Source: Capitulum mitella
Lineage: Eukaryota > Arthropoda > Thecostraca > Pollicipedomorpha > Pollicipedidae
Direction of reading: 5' to 3'
DNA: 64,000 bases
NCBI GenBank assembly: GCA_030062745.1
Contig: CP099843.1
Coordinates: forward strand, 6,077,001-6,141,000
The notes under the pieces: generated by a model
What the model was told of the DNA's origin: nothing
What the model saw: only the letters and a program-made list of their open reading frames with translations
Database searches by the model: none
In this document: piece by piece, positions 10,781 through 23,510 of the stretch
How the letters are laid out: each line of letters begins with the position of its first letter
How positions within the stretch are numbered: the first letter of the stretch is position 1
Program-made: the position numbers and the translations under genes

Positions 10781-10928
10781 AAGGACCCTAGGTTGCGTCC
10801 ATTTACTTTGGTGTAAATGATGTATTTTTGTATTTTCTTGGTTCATACTGGTGTCTGGAGTTGAGAGGCTTATTTTTGACTGGCACGTGCTTTAGTAGTT
10901 TCAATTTCGTTGCTTGATTCCTACCATT

Positions 10929-10962
10929 CCTGAAGATGGCGTGGTGCCGAAATGTCGAGTCC
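10929..10962 (+). ncRNA. Hammerhead-like motif (possible Penelope-type tail)
   Basis: CTGAAGA (10930-10936), then a GGC/GCC helix with a GTGGT loop, then GAAA (10949-10952), then tgtcgag. This is the order of the hammerhead core CUGANGA - stem II - GAAA. CCTGAAGATGGC...CCGAAA is also the signature I associate with the terminal repeats of Penelope-like retroelements, which are known to encode such ribozymes. The stems are short and I could not confirm stems I and III. It may be only a decayed element tail. Confidence 0.3.
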
Positions 10963-11019
10963 ATGCTAATATGGATATCTTTTAAACCCAAGTTGCTTCC
11001 GTCATAAAGAAGGCTGTTC

Positions 11020-11268
11020 CGGGGCGGATCCAGCGGCGCGGTCTGAGAGAGGGTGGAGGGGCGAACCAGAATTTCTTAGGTGTGGAAGGTAGGTCAACGA
11101 GCGGGAAGGGGAAAGACTCTTGCCGTGGGTTTTCGGAGTTTCCAGCGACTGCAAACTCTAGTTGCACAGTACAAGTTGTTTTTTTTTGTGGGGGCCAAAT
11201 GCCAGTTTGTCCCCTCCCCTATTCACAGTTTGGGGGCATGGCCGAGATTCCCCCTGGATCCGCCACTG
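11020..11268. mobile_element. hAT-type MITE
   Basis: The left end is CGGGGCGGATCCAG; the right end reads inward CAGTGGCGGATCCAG. Flanks ggctgttc (11012-11019) and gactgtta (11269-11276) match at 6 of 8, consistent with an aged 8-bp duplication. Non-coding. Confidence 0.65.
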
Positions 11269-11276
11269 GACTGTTA

Positions 11277-12132
11277 TGGCGCTTCTCCATCACCTCTGAT
11301 TTGGTGTAATCATCTCAGCAGCTCACATCTTGATGCACTGGCAAACGTCGAAGTGCGACGGAGAACAAACATGTTTACATACGTAGTCACCACCTGGTCA
11401 TGACTAGACCTCCTGTCGTACCACGACTCTTAGCCATTCAAGATGTCCAGATTGACAGATCTTCACTCAGTCATGACAGGAGTCTTCAGTCTTATCTGGG
11501 CTCTCCTTCATTTTATATCCTGAACTTATTGTGTCCCCTCTCGGCCACAACAAAGGCCTCCCTCTAGTGAGGTGACCAGTGAATGTCCCTGTCGTGGCAG
11601 GGACATTCACTGGTCAGCGTAGCGGCCGCACGGCTTACCACAATTCCCAGTTATGTACGATACACATTTCTCATGCTACTAGGGTCTCCTTTCGATCCTG
11701 ATGGGCTTCCCCTGTTGTACCATGGCTTTCTACCATCGCAATTTGCTAAATGACTGAGCCTTTCTCTCGATCGCGACAGGGACCGCCTGTTATTATTGAA
11801 CGGGGCATGGGTGAAACCACCGGGGGTGAGCTGGGGACATGTCCCCTCCAATTTTGGCAAAACGGTTTTTCGCCACCTTCCAGATTTTGGTCCGAAAGCG
11901 AGCACTTTTTGCACTTCTCGTTAAAAAACAAGATGTTGGGCCAGTGATCCCGCAGATATTGATTTCCCCTCCTCAATATCCTGGACAGGGCTGCACCCAT
12001 GGAAAGGGGCTCTTATAACACTGCTCGCCGCCATCTTTACCCATGAAATGCTGGAACTCCTTCTCATTCATGACAGACGATTCTTGCAGTCAGCGACAGT
12101 TAACGACAATTAGCGACTCAGCCTGGATGACT
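11277..12132. other. No gene; contains a perfect hairpin
   Basis: Unassigned sequence. It holds the perfect inverted repeat at 11573-11616 and a near-palindromic ggggacatgtcccc near 11835. Confidence 0.4.
11573..11616. repeat. Perfect 19-bp inverted repeat, 6-nt loop
   Basis: The arm TGACCAGTGAATGTCCCTG (11573-11591), loop tcgtgg and exact reverse complement (11598-11616) form an uninterrupted 19-bp stem. Confidence 0.95.
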
Positions 12133-14663
12133 CAAGCGCGGATGCAGGGGGGGGGCATGGGGGCGATGGCCACCCTCCTGAGGCCTAAGAAGAGGCCCCA
12201 TGAGAGGCCCCGAAGGGGCCCTCTCGTGCCGGCCCGGAAGGGGCTCGTTTCAAAATCAAACGAGGCCCCGAAGAAGCCCATATGAGCTTTGCGGGGTTTG
12301 TAAAAACGTGGCGGGTTCTTGATGCTGAGAGCCCTGAGACGCTTAGAAGGGGCCAGAAAAACAATCAGGGGTCCTAGGGACCACAGAAGACAGACTGGGA
12401 CCTCTGAAATGTCTGAAGAGGGCCCGCCGCCACCGAGGTAATACAAAATTACTCTTATAAGAACCGAAGCTATCGCTAAAATGTTTTAAGAACGGCAGAC
12501 AGGAGAAGACAGAAGATGAAATATATAGATCCAAGCATATAGAGGGGCCCCTGTAGGTCTGAAGGGGCCCCTGTCGGCCTGTTGGGAGCCCCTGCCTTCC
12601 CATGGAAGTACCCTGCCAGCTTGTATGGGTCCCCTGCCGGTCTGTAGGGGGCCCCTTGCTGGCCTATAGGGCCCCTGCCAGCCTATGAAGGCCCCTGCCG
12701 GCCTCTAGGGGCCCGGCCGGTCTGTAGGGGATCCTGCCGGCCTGTAGGGTCCCCTGCCAGCCTGTAGGACCTCCTGCTGGCCTGAAAGGACCCCGTGCTG
12801 GCTAACAAGGGGCCCCTAGGGTGCTGTCGGCCTGCAGGGACCACCGCCGTCCTGTAGGGGCCCGTTGTCACCTGCCGGCCTGTAGGAGCCCCTACGGCCC
12901 GTGGGGCTCCTGGCAACCTTCGGAGGGCCCCTCCTGTCTAGGGGTCCACATGAGGTAAGGGGCCCACCTCTGGGCGAGGACCCTCAAATTTGTGCCTGGC
13001 TGCGCCCCTGGAAGGACCCCTAAAGCCACCGCAGGGCAGATTTCCCCTGATTCTGCCGGAATGGTCACAGGGCCCCTGAGACGGCCAAGATGAGGAATGA
13101 GTCCCTAGGACAGCATAGGGGACCCTGGAGTGCCATAGCGGCCCTGATTAGGTTCCACGGACCTATATGAAAAGATAAAGGTTCCTGATGCCATTAGAAG
13201 GCCCCCGTGAGTGTTTATGAGACCTTGGGACGGTAAGATGGCCCTTCCGATGGATGCAAAGGCCCCTGAAGCTCTTTAAGGGTCCCGGGGCCGCAAGAGG
13301 GGCCCCAACACGACGGGGCCCATGAGACCGTTAAAAGTGCCAGAGAGGCCCATGAGGCGGCAAGAAATTGGAGGGTGCCTAACACGACATAAGGAGACCC
13401 TGACCAGCCAGAGGGACCCCCTGAACAGGGATTCATCACTGACCTCAACCTCGAGATGGGCTTGAATGGGTTATATTGTTTTTTTTTTTTAATCTGAGAG
13501 GTTCTTGATGCAGTCAGGGAGACTCAGAAGGTCAGGTGGGTCCTGAGACGGCAGGATAGGCCCCTACACGGCAGATGGCCCCTGAGACCGCTGAAGAGGT
13601 CGGAGAGTCCCTGCGAGGCAAAGACGATAAGAGGACCTCTTGGGCGGCATGGGGTCTTTGACCGGTCAGAGCCCCGAGTGTGCTAGGCGGGCTCTTGGCA
13701 TAGAAATGGTCCGCCTGAGACTGCTGGTGAGGCCACGACTGCCAGATATACCCCATTTAACAAAGGAAGACCCCTGATACTGCCATGGATACTACCGGAG
13801 GTGTCCAGGGGCCCATGACACCGCATAGGGGCTCGGAAATCGCCAAAAGATCTTTCGTAACTGCCAGAAGGCCCATGAGACGCCAATAATGGTCCCCAGA
13901 GACGACAAAGGGAGCACCTAGGAGAACAGGGGGTCCACTGAGACTGCTAGAGAGGACCTTTGGGGACTTTTGAGACCGCTCATTAGCAGTCTCTAGCAGG
14001 GACCACTGAGATGACCAGTGAGGCCCATGAAACTACTATGCCTCGAGACGTCCAGACAGTTCCTGAAACGGCCAAAGGACCTAAGGCGCTGCCAGGGGCG
14101 CCTCTGTCACGGCAGAGAGAGGCTTACGGAGAGCCCTTGTTACCGCCTGAGGGACTTCCTAAAAAGGGCAAAATTCCCCAGGGACGACAGCAGGAAGCCT
14201 GAGATGGTTTAAGTTTCCTTGAAGCTACCAGATGGGTCCTGCCCGAAGTGTCTGTAAAAGGAACTTGAGACCACTTAAGTGCACTGACACGGCAGACGAT
14301 CCAAAACCACCAAGAAGCTGGCAAAATGGCCTCCAGAGGCTACGAGGGGGCAGAGGGGTTCCTGGATAACAGAAAAGATATTTCAAGTAGAACGAGGGAC
14401 GCACCCGTCTATAATCCCACCGCTGTTGTCTTATTTCGGCCACTTTGCAGGGGAACAAAACGCAACACTTTTTCAAATGAGTTGACGTGCTTGGGTTTTG
14501 CCGCTTACTTTATTTAACAAAATAGCAGAATTATATCAGATATTTTATCCAGGACCCTAACAGACCAACTTTTTTATATCTGAAGAACAAAAAAAAAATG
14601 GGGACCCAGGCCGGGAGCGGAGCCCGCATTTCCCCCCCTGTCGAAATTCCGGATCCGCCATTG
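12133..14663 (+). mobile_element. Repeat D, copy 2 (near full length, hAT-type ends)
   Basis: The copy starts CAAGCGCGGATGCAGG, followed by GGGGCGATGG; it ends GGATCCGCCATTG. The body is degenerate units of the type CCCCTGAGACGGCAAGA. A repeat M insertion occupies 12366-13010. The 3' part (14430-14663) is the AT-richer segment tttcggccacttt...gaacaaaacgc, also seen at 49040-49250. Open frames in it are shadows of the repeat. Confidence 0.75.
12366..13010 (+). mobile_element. Repeat M nested in D copy 2
   Basis: The repeat starts CAGGGGTCCTAGGG and ends CTGGCTGCGCCCCTG. Between these are about 25-bp units of the form GCCTGTAGGGGCCCCTGCCG. The same start, AT-rich lead (cgctaaaatgttttaagaac) and end are found at 61786-62473. 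Confidence 0.7.
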
Positions 14664-15036
14664 ACCCTTCCAGATATTCATACCTGTCCTTGTTCGGTCC
14701 CAGTCCACCTTTCTGTCCCGTTTCATTGCCATTGTTAACCTGTTTCGAGTTTCGAGACTGCTGCGTTTAGTTAATCGTTCAGTGGCGTCATGTTTCACGA
14801 GGCCTTCTGAACCGTCGATCCTTGGGGCTGACGTTGATCAGTCTCGTAAAGATGCTCCGTGGTTCCAGATCTTGGTAGTTGTGGAGGCGGTTGGTACCTC
14901 GATCGCTTCAGGCGGTTATTTTGGCGAAGTTGTAAGGTTTACAAGACACAAAGCGCCTTGGATTGGGCTATTTTTCATTGCGCATCTTTTGGTGCCAATA
15001 TGGCTTGCCGACTACGCGGATTTCTGGAGTTATGAC
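14664..15036 (+). repeat. Repeat C, copy 2 (inverted relative to copy 1)
   Basis: It directly follows the end of D copy 2 and mirrors 5495-5880. The C-D junction is the same in both copies. Confidence 0.7.
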
Positions 15037-15237
15037 AAAAGTTTTTGTCAGCATAGTTTTTACCAAAGCGCCAACCGTCGGCCCTGTGACATCGCCCACG
15101 GCCGATACACAAAAGCTCTTTTGATGTTTCTGTAAGTTATGCGTTGCAACAGAAACAGTGTTGAATTTCTATATGTTGCTTCGAATTTCCTGGAGACGAT
15201 GAAACTAGATACCTCGTCGACAGGCGCGGACACAAAG

Positions 15238-15430
15238 AAGGGTTGGTAGGGACTATCGTCCCTCCCTCCGAGCCTGAGAAGGGGCCTCTCTTGGGCTGGC
15301 TCCAAAGGGGTTCATCTCGGACTCAAAAAGGCTTCAGAGGGGCCTCGTATGAGCTTCCCGGGGTCTCTGTGAGAACGTGGCGGGTTCTTGATGCAGTCGG
15401 GACCTCTGGGAGGTTTCCCAGACAGCAGTC
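15238..15430 (+). repeat. Fragment of the 5' end of repeat D
   Basis: The fragment matches the first 190 bp or so of D (gcctgagaaggggcc, cctcgtatgagcttc, gcgggttcttgatgcagtc), then ends. Confidence 0.65.
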
Positions 15431-15444
15431 CCAAATGGGACCCA

Positions 15445-15968
15445 TATAGGCTAGATGTGTGGGTCAAGTAGGCTTATATGGGCATGGGCTGCAGGTTGGC
15501 TGGTATCTGGGCTCCATATGGAACCCAGATGGGCTCCCCATATGCTGTCATGTTCTTTTGACACGCTTGGACTATTTGCGATTTGTCCTCCATCGTTGCG
15601 TACTACGCGAATAATCTTCAGAAGTATCAAAAATGGAATGAATACTAATGTGGGCTCCATATGGCCTACACGTGAGCCAGGTGGGCTCATGTCAACATGG
15701 GTTGCAGGAGGGCTTGTATCTGGACCCCATATGGGGCCCACACGGGCTCCCCATATGCCATGATTCTTTTGATAAGCCTCGATTATTTTCGATTTGTGCT
15801 CCCTCGTTGCGTAGAACCCGATTATTCTTCACAAATGCCAAAAAACAAATGAATGCAAATGTGGGCTCCATATGAATAACTTGCGGGCCAACTGGACTCA
15901 TGCTGACTTGGGATGCAGGTTGGCTGGTATTTGGGCCCTAATGGGACCCAGATGGGCCATTTCGCATG
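15445..15968 (+). repeat. About 207-bp tandem repeat, 2.5 copies
   Basis: The units start near 15445, 15650 and 15861. Each has gtgggctccatatgg, tggctggtatctggg-like and gggctccccatatg blocks. The first two also have a gatt(t)gt(g/c)ctcc(c/a)tcgttgcg block. GGGCCC- and CATATG-centred palindromes recur. Confidence 0.85.
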
Positions 15969-16165
15969 CAGTGGCATACCCAGGGTTTCTTCTACACGGC
16001 TGGTCAAGCCCGAAGCTTTCAGTTGATTTAGTGCACAAGGCCGATTTTCCCGTTTTCTTTTCTATGTTAAAAAGTACAGTTTGCGTCCCAGGGGGTCTGG
16101 TCCTCCAGGCGCCCTCCCCCTGTGCGCGATTGTTCTCAGATATGGATAGATGGCGTCGGTAACGC
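15969..16165. mobile_element. Probable hAT-type MITE or fragment
   Basis: It starts CAGTGGCATACCCAGGG, a typical hAT-like end, immediately after the tandem array. The right boundary is unclear and no duplication was found. Confidence 0.35.
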
Positions 16166-16619
16166 AGTTCGTGACAAAGCATTTCATTGGCAAATATTTA
16201 TTTCCTACTCATAAATGGGAAGTGGTAAAACCGTATGACTTATATTTGTACATTGTTTGGTTGTACACCAATCATAGTGTAGAAGTATCGCATTATTTAA
16301 AGCCTGGCCCAACATGCTATAATCTGTAACTATTTGGCAGCCATTTTCAAGAACCTTTCCAGTTTCATAACTGCGCGTCGCTGTGGAATTTCGTTCTTAC
16401 TGTGGATCAGGTGCGTGTTGCGTTCAACGGGAACAATTCCCGTTCCATCCGAACTCGCACCGTAAAGTATTATTTCAGTGGCAAGCTACCGTTATTATGC
16501 GACAGTGCGGTAGAATTCGCACGGAAATTCCCCAGTGACGAGGCACATACGGCGTAGAATAGAATCATATATTACTCACTTGTATGGCTTGATGAGACAG
16601 ACTTCCGGAAACACGTATA

Positions 16620-16623
<4 letters not shown>
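16166..16623. other. No feature recognised
   Basis: Unique-looking sequence without a convincing open frame. Confidence 0.4.
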
Positions 16624-16675
<52 letters not shown>

Positions 16676-16757
16676 GTGTGTATGCATGTATATGCACACA
16701 CACACATATATATGTGTGTGTGTGTCTATATACATACAGACACACACACACATACAT
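16624..16757. repeat. (TA)n followed by (CA/TG)n microsatellites
   Basis: About 48 bp of TA, then alternating (CA)n and (TG)n blocks with ATAT linkers. Confidence 0.95.
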
Positions 16758-17003
16758 TGTTCCCGATTCTTAGTAAATACCTAAAATCCGCCAAAATATA
16801 AGTACATTGAAACGTCACGGTAATAAAATGTCACAGACAGTAGCAGAGAGTTTCTATCCATTTCTTGCCGGGGAGTTTGCAGTAACTTACATAAAAAACG
16901 GTACAAGGAAGGCAAAATGTCGAGAGAGTTGAAAATAAGTAAAATTTTTAACGTAAAGAGCGGAACAACGCCACCTAATTTCAATTCTCTATTATCTAAT
17001 TTA

Positions 17004-17056
17004 TCTATATCTATATCTATATCTATATCTATATCTATATCTATATCTATATCTAA
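17004..17056. repeat. (TCTATA)n hexanucleotide microsatellite
   Basis: About eight uninterrupted units of tctata, giving the Ser-Ile frame seen across it. Confidence 0.95.
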
Positions 17057-17833
17057 TCTCTATAATCTAACATCTACTCCGCTCACTGCACTGGAGAGGT
17101 CGAGTAGTCGTTGGTTGTGTGAGTACCTACTGTGACGAGCCATTCTGAAATAGGCTGGGCTGAATTTGAAATTTTAATTTCTTAGCCAGGATTAGTAAAA
17201 TGCGTGAACGGTCACTATGGTCTGAAATGCCTAGCTAGGTATCTATGCGCATGATTTAGGCCCATCTGCAGTTCTTACGTTAATATTTGGATAACCACGA
17301 GGTGCTTGAAGATTAGCGTTATACTCGTACATTCATAGATATTCCCCACATTGTGAGGAATAATGCGCTCGGCCATTTATTCTCCATTTTAGGTACCTGT
17401 GGAGGAACTTGCGGCTGCTACCTACCTGTGCACCAAATTCCCACATACACCAAGTGTTTCACATTTTTATATAATGCCCAAACAGTGGATATTGGTGCAC
17501 ATTGACTGTGTGCTACTTTTCAAGTATGTGAATATGAATAGTTGATCACAGATTCAATGTATGCACTGTTTTGACCCTAAGGACATCATATGGATTACGT
17601 TCTTTACGTTTACTTTGAGGACATTTAGTCACGTTTACGCTTTATTATGTTACCGTGAGGACGTTTAGTCATGGGGATTACGTTTATACCAGTTACAATA
17701 GACTTGAATAGCGAGCGCTGGATCTGTGCTTTGTTGTTTGTATGCTTGTATGTGTTTTTATTTGTGTGTTTGCTGAGTGTCTTTTTTAACATGTCTTCCT
17801 TTTAACTTTGACGCGACATTCGGAAGAACCATT
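17057..17833. other. No feature recognised
   Basis: AT-rich, with no frame over 60 codons. gaggacatttagtcacg and gaggacgtttagtcatg recur 50 bp apart near 17620-17675. Confidence 0.45.
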
Positions 17834-18233
17834 TTAACCCCCCCCCGATTGGGGGGGCGGTTGACCGCTCCCCCCTGGGGTTTTTCCGACACTGCGAGAG
17901 AACGAATGAACGCAGCGCCACGAAACCTGGTGTACCTTTAGCTTGACCATTTTTACACCTTGTAGCCAATTTTTGATCTCAGGTCAACTGAGATATTTGA
18001 TCTAGGTCAGGTCAAATGGACCTGGGAAAAATAACCTCACAATAAAGCTTTTACGGCTTAGAGATTTTGGATAAGTGCAACATATCTGCTATCTCGGATT
18101 TTTCGGGAATGGAAGGGTCACTGACCTAAGGTCAAGCCCATTTTCAACATAAGTCAACTGAGGGGGACGGTCAACCGACCCCTCCCCTCAGTCGAGCGTG
18201 CACGGCACCGACCCACGGTCGTGCGCGGGTTAA
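17834..18233 (+). mobile_element. TTAA element B, internally deleted copy (400 bp)
   Basis: TTAA at both ends (17834-17837 and 18230-18233). The left third and the right end match full B copies, with the middle 800 bp or so missing. It contains the gacctaaggtcaag palindrome. More diverged than the other copies. Confidence 0.85.
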
Positions 18234-19520
18234 CAAGGGAGTATGTTTACTGTCAGCACAGACGTACAACAGTGGTAGTATGTGTGCGTCACGAAATCGG
18301 GTCACTTCTGCCTTTTCTCTGGACGCGATGGACCACATTGTAGAACAGGGTAACAACTGTGTCATGGTGCATACTCTGTGTTTTCAGGGGCAGTAAAGCG
18401 AAATGCGGAGTGCTGGGAAGTATCAGAAACGAGGTGGAACGCCCTGTGGGAAAGTGGTTCGCCGGTGGTCGGGACCAGGACGGCGGCCGGAAACGACGCC
18501 AGCGGGCCGCGCACTCGCCGACCATCGAAGGTGGCCCGATGAGCAGTTGTCGGCGCACCCAGTGAGCGGGACTGCCGACTAGACGCGACCTGACAGCCGA
18601 TTAGACGAGGGCCTGATGGTGTCGCAGGCACTGGAGATGCTGGAACGGCGTGCTGCCACCGAACAGGTGGTGCGATAGCTGCTTGAGACGTTAGACAGCG
18701 CGGTATGTATGCGCGTGCAGTGTGACTTCAGTGCAACGCAGCAACAGAGACGGCTTGCAGGGGCGCTTGGATGGGAGAGGGTGTTAACGGCTTGGCATGT
18801 GCAGGAGTGGTTCGAGAGACGCGCCGGCAAAGCTGCCGTGCAAAGAACGTGGAGGTGCCAACTGCGGGAGGAGTTAACTTGCACCGGGTAAGTGATGTGG
18901 TGTGTCCGCAGACTCGTGATTTGGTGTGCATAGCGGTTGGACCGGTGTGTGCCGCGTCTTGTAATGGCACATGGCGGTGCAGAAGTGCCACTTGGGTGCG
19001 AAGTGTTTTTAGCCAGGAAGGTCGTGTGTTTCGAGGGGACTGGAGAAAATGGCGTATCAGTCTAGTTCTCGGCGACGATTCCAGCGCTGCCATGACCCAT
19101 AACTGAGCAGTCAATTGTGTCTTCCGGATTTCCAACGTTCAGCATCAGAAAGTTTTAATTTTAGTTGCATGCTTGCCACAGAGCGTGTTCTTCCTTGTAA
19201 AGATGGCAGAGCAGTTCAGATTGGAGGGCAAAGATGTTTGCCGTGACATGTGGTGCGCGCAGCGTAGCTATAGTGCTGCCATCTTGTTGGCGTATGTAGA
19301 ACCTTTGCGGTCGTGTTTTGTAGCTAGCCAGTCGCGGTGTCTCGTTTTTGATACTGCTTGGAAATAAACGTCGAGCTGTGAGGCCATTGTCTAAGAAATG
19401 CGATTGATAACGCAGAACATCAGTAGACAAATCCGGTTGAAATGATTGTTCGAGATGTGTGGCTGCTTTGTCCCGCGTCCGTCGTAACGAAATTTTTATC
19501 ACATGCACCCTGGATTCAGC
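18234..19520. other. Unassigned region, no gene supported
   Basis: GC-moderate sequence with several overlapping frames up to 145 codons on both strands, none with recognisable domains. A gtgttttcag acceptor-like site (18378-18387) and a CGG/GTAAGT donor-like site near 18887 exist, but the frames between them contain stops. Confidence 0.4.
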
Positions 19521-19885
19521 CAGGGGCGGCCCTGATTGACCACGCGCATTACAGGTCAGGCCCAGATAAATGGATGGGCCCAGAGGTAGTCCATACACAC
19601 CCAGTTAAACCCACAAGTAGCACAGATGAAGCCTACTTGCAGCCCAGATGAAGCACACACACAACCTAGATGAAGCCCACGCTAACCCCACATACAGCCC
19701 ACAAGAAGCCCACGCAAATCCCAAATGAGCCCGAATGGGTCCCACATACAGCCCAGATGAAGCCCACACACATCCCATCTGGGGCCCAGTTGGTTTCAGG
19801 GGACATGCCCGGATGGGGCCCATATGGGTGCCCCAGACGGGCCCCAGGTGGGTGCCCATATAGGATCCCGATGGGCTCCATTTAA
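19521..19885 (+). repeat. Degenerate cagcccagatgaagcccaca minisatellite
   Basis: It begins with the hAT-like end CAGGGGCGGCCCTG at 19521. It continues as 20-25 bp imperfect units with cccacatacagcccagatg and agatgaagcccacac, then GGGCCC palindromic words, up to the D-type units. Confidence 0.7.
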
Positions 19886-21584
<1,699 letters not shown>

Positions 21585-21908
21585 AAGTGTCAGTGTCAGG
21601 CGGTTTTATAGCACGGCCACGGGGAAGTCCCACACCCCTCATCAGGGGGGATGCACAATGCGTCGCCGGCCCGAGGAGATCGCACGACGCAGCATCAGCC
21701 GCGTTCCGCGCGGTCTTGGTTGATGGGAACGCGTGTTGAGCAGCCTAGGCCTGATCGGCGAGACAACGTGCTCATCATGAAAGAATGCAGCGTGTGTAGC
21801 CAGCCCCGTGAGATCGCACACGCGGCCTCCACCACGGTCTGCGCGGTCGAGCTCTGTGGACGGTCGTCGGTCGAAAAGCGGCGATCTCGTCTTTATCCGC
21901 TGAGTGGG

Positions 21909-22060
21909 CCGATGTCGAGAGGCGGCTGTCAGTAGTGGACCGATGTCGAGAGGCGGCTGTCAGTAGTGGACCGATGTCGAGAGGCGGCTGTCAGTAGTGG
22001 ACCGATGTCGAGAGGCGGCTGTCAGTAGTGGGCCGATGTCGAGAGGCGGCTGTCAGTCGA
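21909..22060 (+). repeat. 31-bp tandem repeat, five copies
   Basis: Unit ccgatgtcgagaggcggctg followed by tcagtagtgga. Copies start at 21909, 21940, 21971, 22002 and 22033 and are almost identical. Upstream, 21655-21880 holds two diverged copies of a block with gagatcgcac and gcgcggtc. Confidence 0.97.
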
Positions 22061-23370
22061 AAACGGCGACCTCGTCTTCGTCCGCTGGCCGTCGGTCGAA
22101 GACGGCGACGGTGTCTTTGTTCGCCGAGCGGGCGTTGTCGAGAGGCTCAATCTGTTCCACACTAGCTATTTCGGAACCTCATTGGGCTTTTGGGTTAGAA
22201 ATACCCTGAAAGGCACTGGAATGGGGTGCTCTATGATGACATAGTTCAGTAATAGTCATGCGTCTGCAATGTAAGTTTCATTCTGTAAGTCATAATTTTA
22301 AAGTAAAATCTGGGTTATTGATGGGTCCATGCCACACTCAATTTTGGAAACACTCACTGTTTAACGTTGGTGTGGCATGCCACACCAGCTTTTGAAGTTG
22401 GTGTGGCGCAGGCCACACCCGATCCTCCGCATTCTCCACCCGTGAAAGACAGAAAGTTAGAAACGACACGTATAAACACAGCAGACTATTCAAAAAGCCA
22501 CGGCGCTCATCGCAGACCTCATAGCAAAAGCAGTACCCCCTCCCCCCAGCCTGAAGTTTAAAAAACGCAAAGTGGAGCCACGTAGCTAATGGGACAGCGT
22601 GCTGCACAGTCGCACAACGTCGCACACAGGGTGGCGCCTGCCAGCCTCTGTTCTCGCACATGGAAGGGCCAGGTCAGTTCTGACGAACCGAACGACTGCT
22701 GATCTGAGATTTGGCCTGAAGCTGAGAAGGAAGTAGGCAGTCGTCGGTGAAACGTAACGAGGTCTGGTACTCGACTGGCTCTGTTCAATGAAGGCCGTCC
22801 GGGGTCACCTGTGAGCCGGCTGGCCAGTCACGTGCCGGCCGCCCCGGGGCACAGTCCGGCGACCGCCGCCGAGCTGCCACGGCGGCTCACAGTATCACAA
22901 TCGAGCACATAACTTACTTGTTCCGGAGAGCGAGAAGGCCCGATGACAGCTCCGTTCGATAGGATTGGGTCATGATGACGCATGAGCTTTCGCTTAGACC
23001 CGACTTTGAAGAACAACAGCTGGTACGTTTCCCCGGACGATTTTCCTTTCCTCCGAAGAAGAGAAAACGAGAAAAAAATGAAGCCCTAGTTGCTAGTACG
23101 AAGATTACAAGCTGCTAAACAAAGACACCCTCTCAACTGTCTGTGAATAAATGTATGACCCAAAAGCTCCATTTCTAACCCAAATTGAGCTGTATTCCAA
23201 AAATCCCTCTTTGGATTACTCATTTCTTTTTTTTGAAGATGGCTCAGTCAATTGACAATCAATGTTTTATTCTGCTACCATCCACCTGCCCTGATAACTT
23301 ACGCTTAGACGACAAACCAAAGACATTCTGACGACAGCCAACAAGACTCCCATCGGATCATAGATATCCG
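22061..23370. other. Unassigned region with two GTGTGGC palindromes
   Basis: No gene recognised. A 20-bp perfect palindrome lies at 22368-22387 and an 8+8 inverted repeat at 22400-22419. The two motifs ggcttttgggttagaaat (about 22187) and its approximate inverse near 23165 could be ends of an old element. Confidence 0.4.
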
Positions 23371-23371
23371 C

Positions 23372-23510
23372 ATGCGCAGACAGGCTACTAAGCAGAAGTT
23401 TCCCGGCGATTACTACCGGTCAGCGATCAGAGCATCTCAATTTGAGCCGTGCGGAGTATCGACGTCAGCGTCAAAGGACGCGTGCGTTGGTAGTGGAAGA
23501 CTGTGGTCAG
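23372..23510 (+). other. Candidate exon ending in consensus donor
   Basis: A frame from ATG 23372 (MRRQATKQKFPGDYYRSAIR...) runs into ctgtggtcag followed by gtaagt at 23511, a perfect splice-donor consensus. The upstream 300 bp are less repetitive than the rest of the window. No protein family recognised; it may equally be an untranslated exon or chance. Confidence 0.2.

Noticed and set aside
12366-13010. 8-bp target duplication for repeat M
   Set aside because: Flanks at this and the 61786 copy do not match convincingly.
18728-19598. Minus-strand frames of 135 and 145 codons
   Set aside because: No recognisable motif, Pro/Arg/His-rich, and plus frames of similar length overlap.
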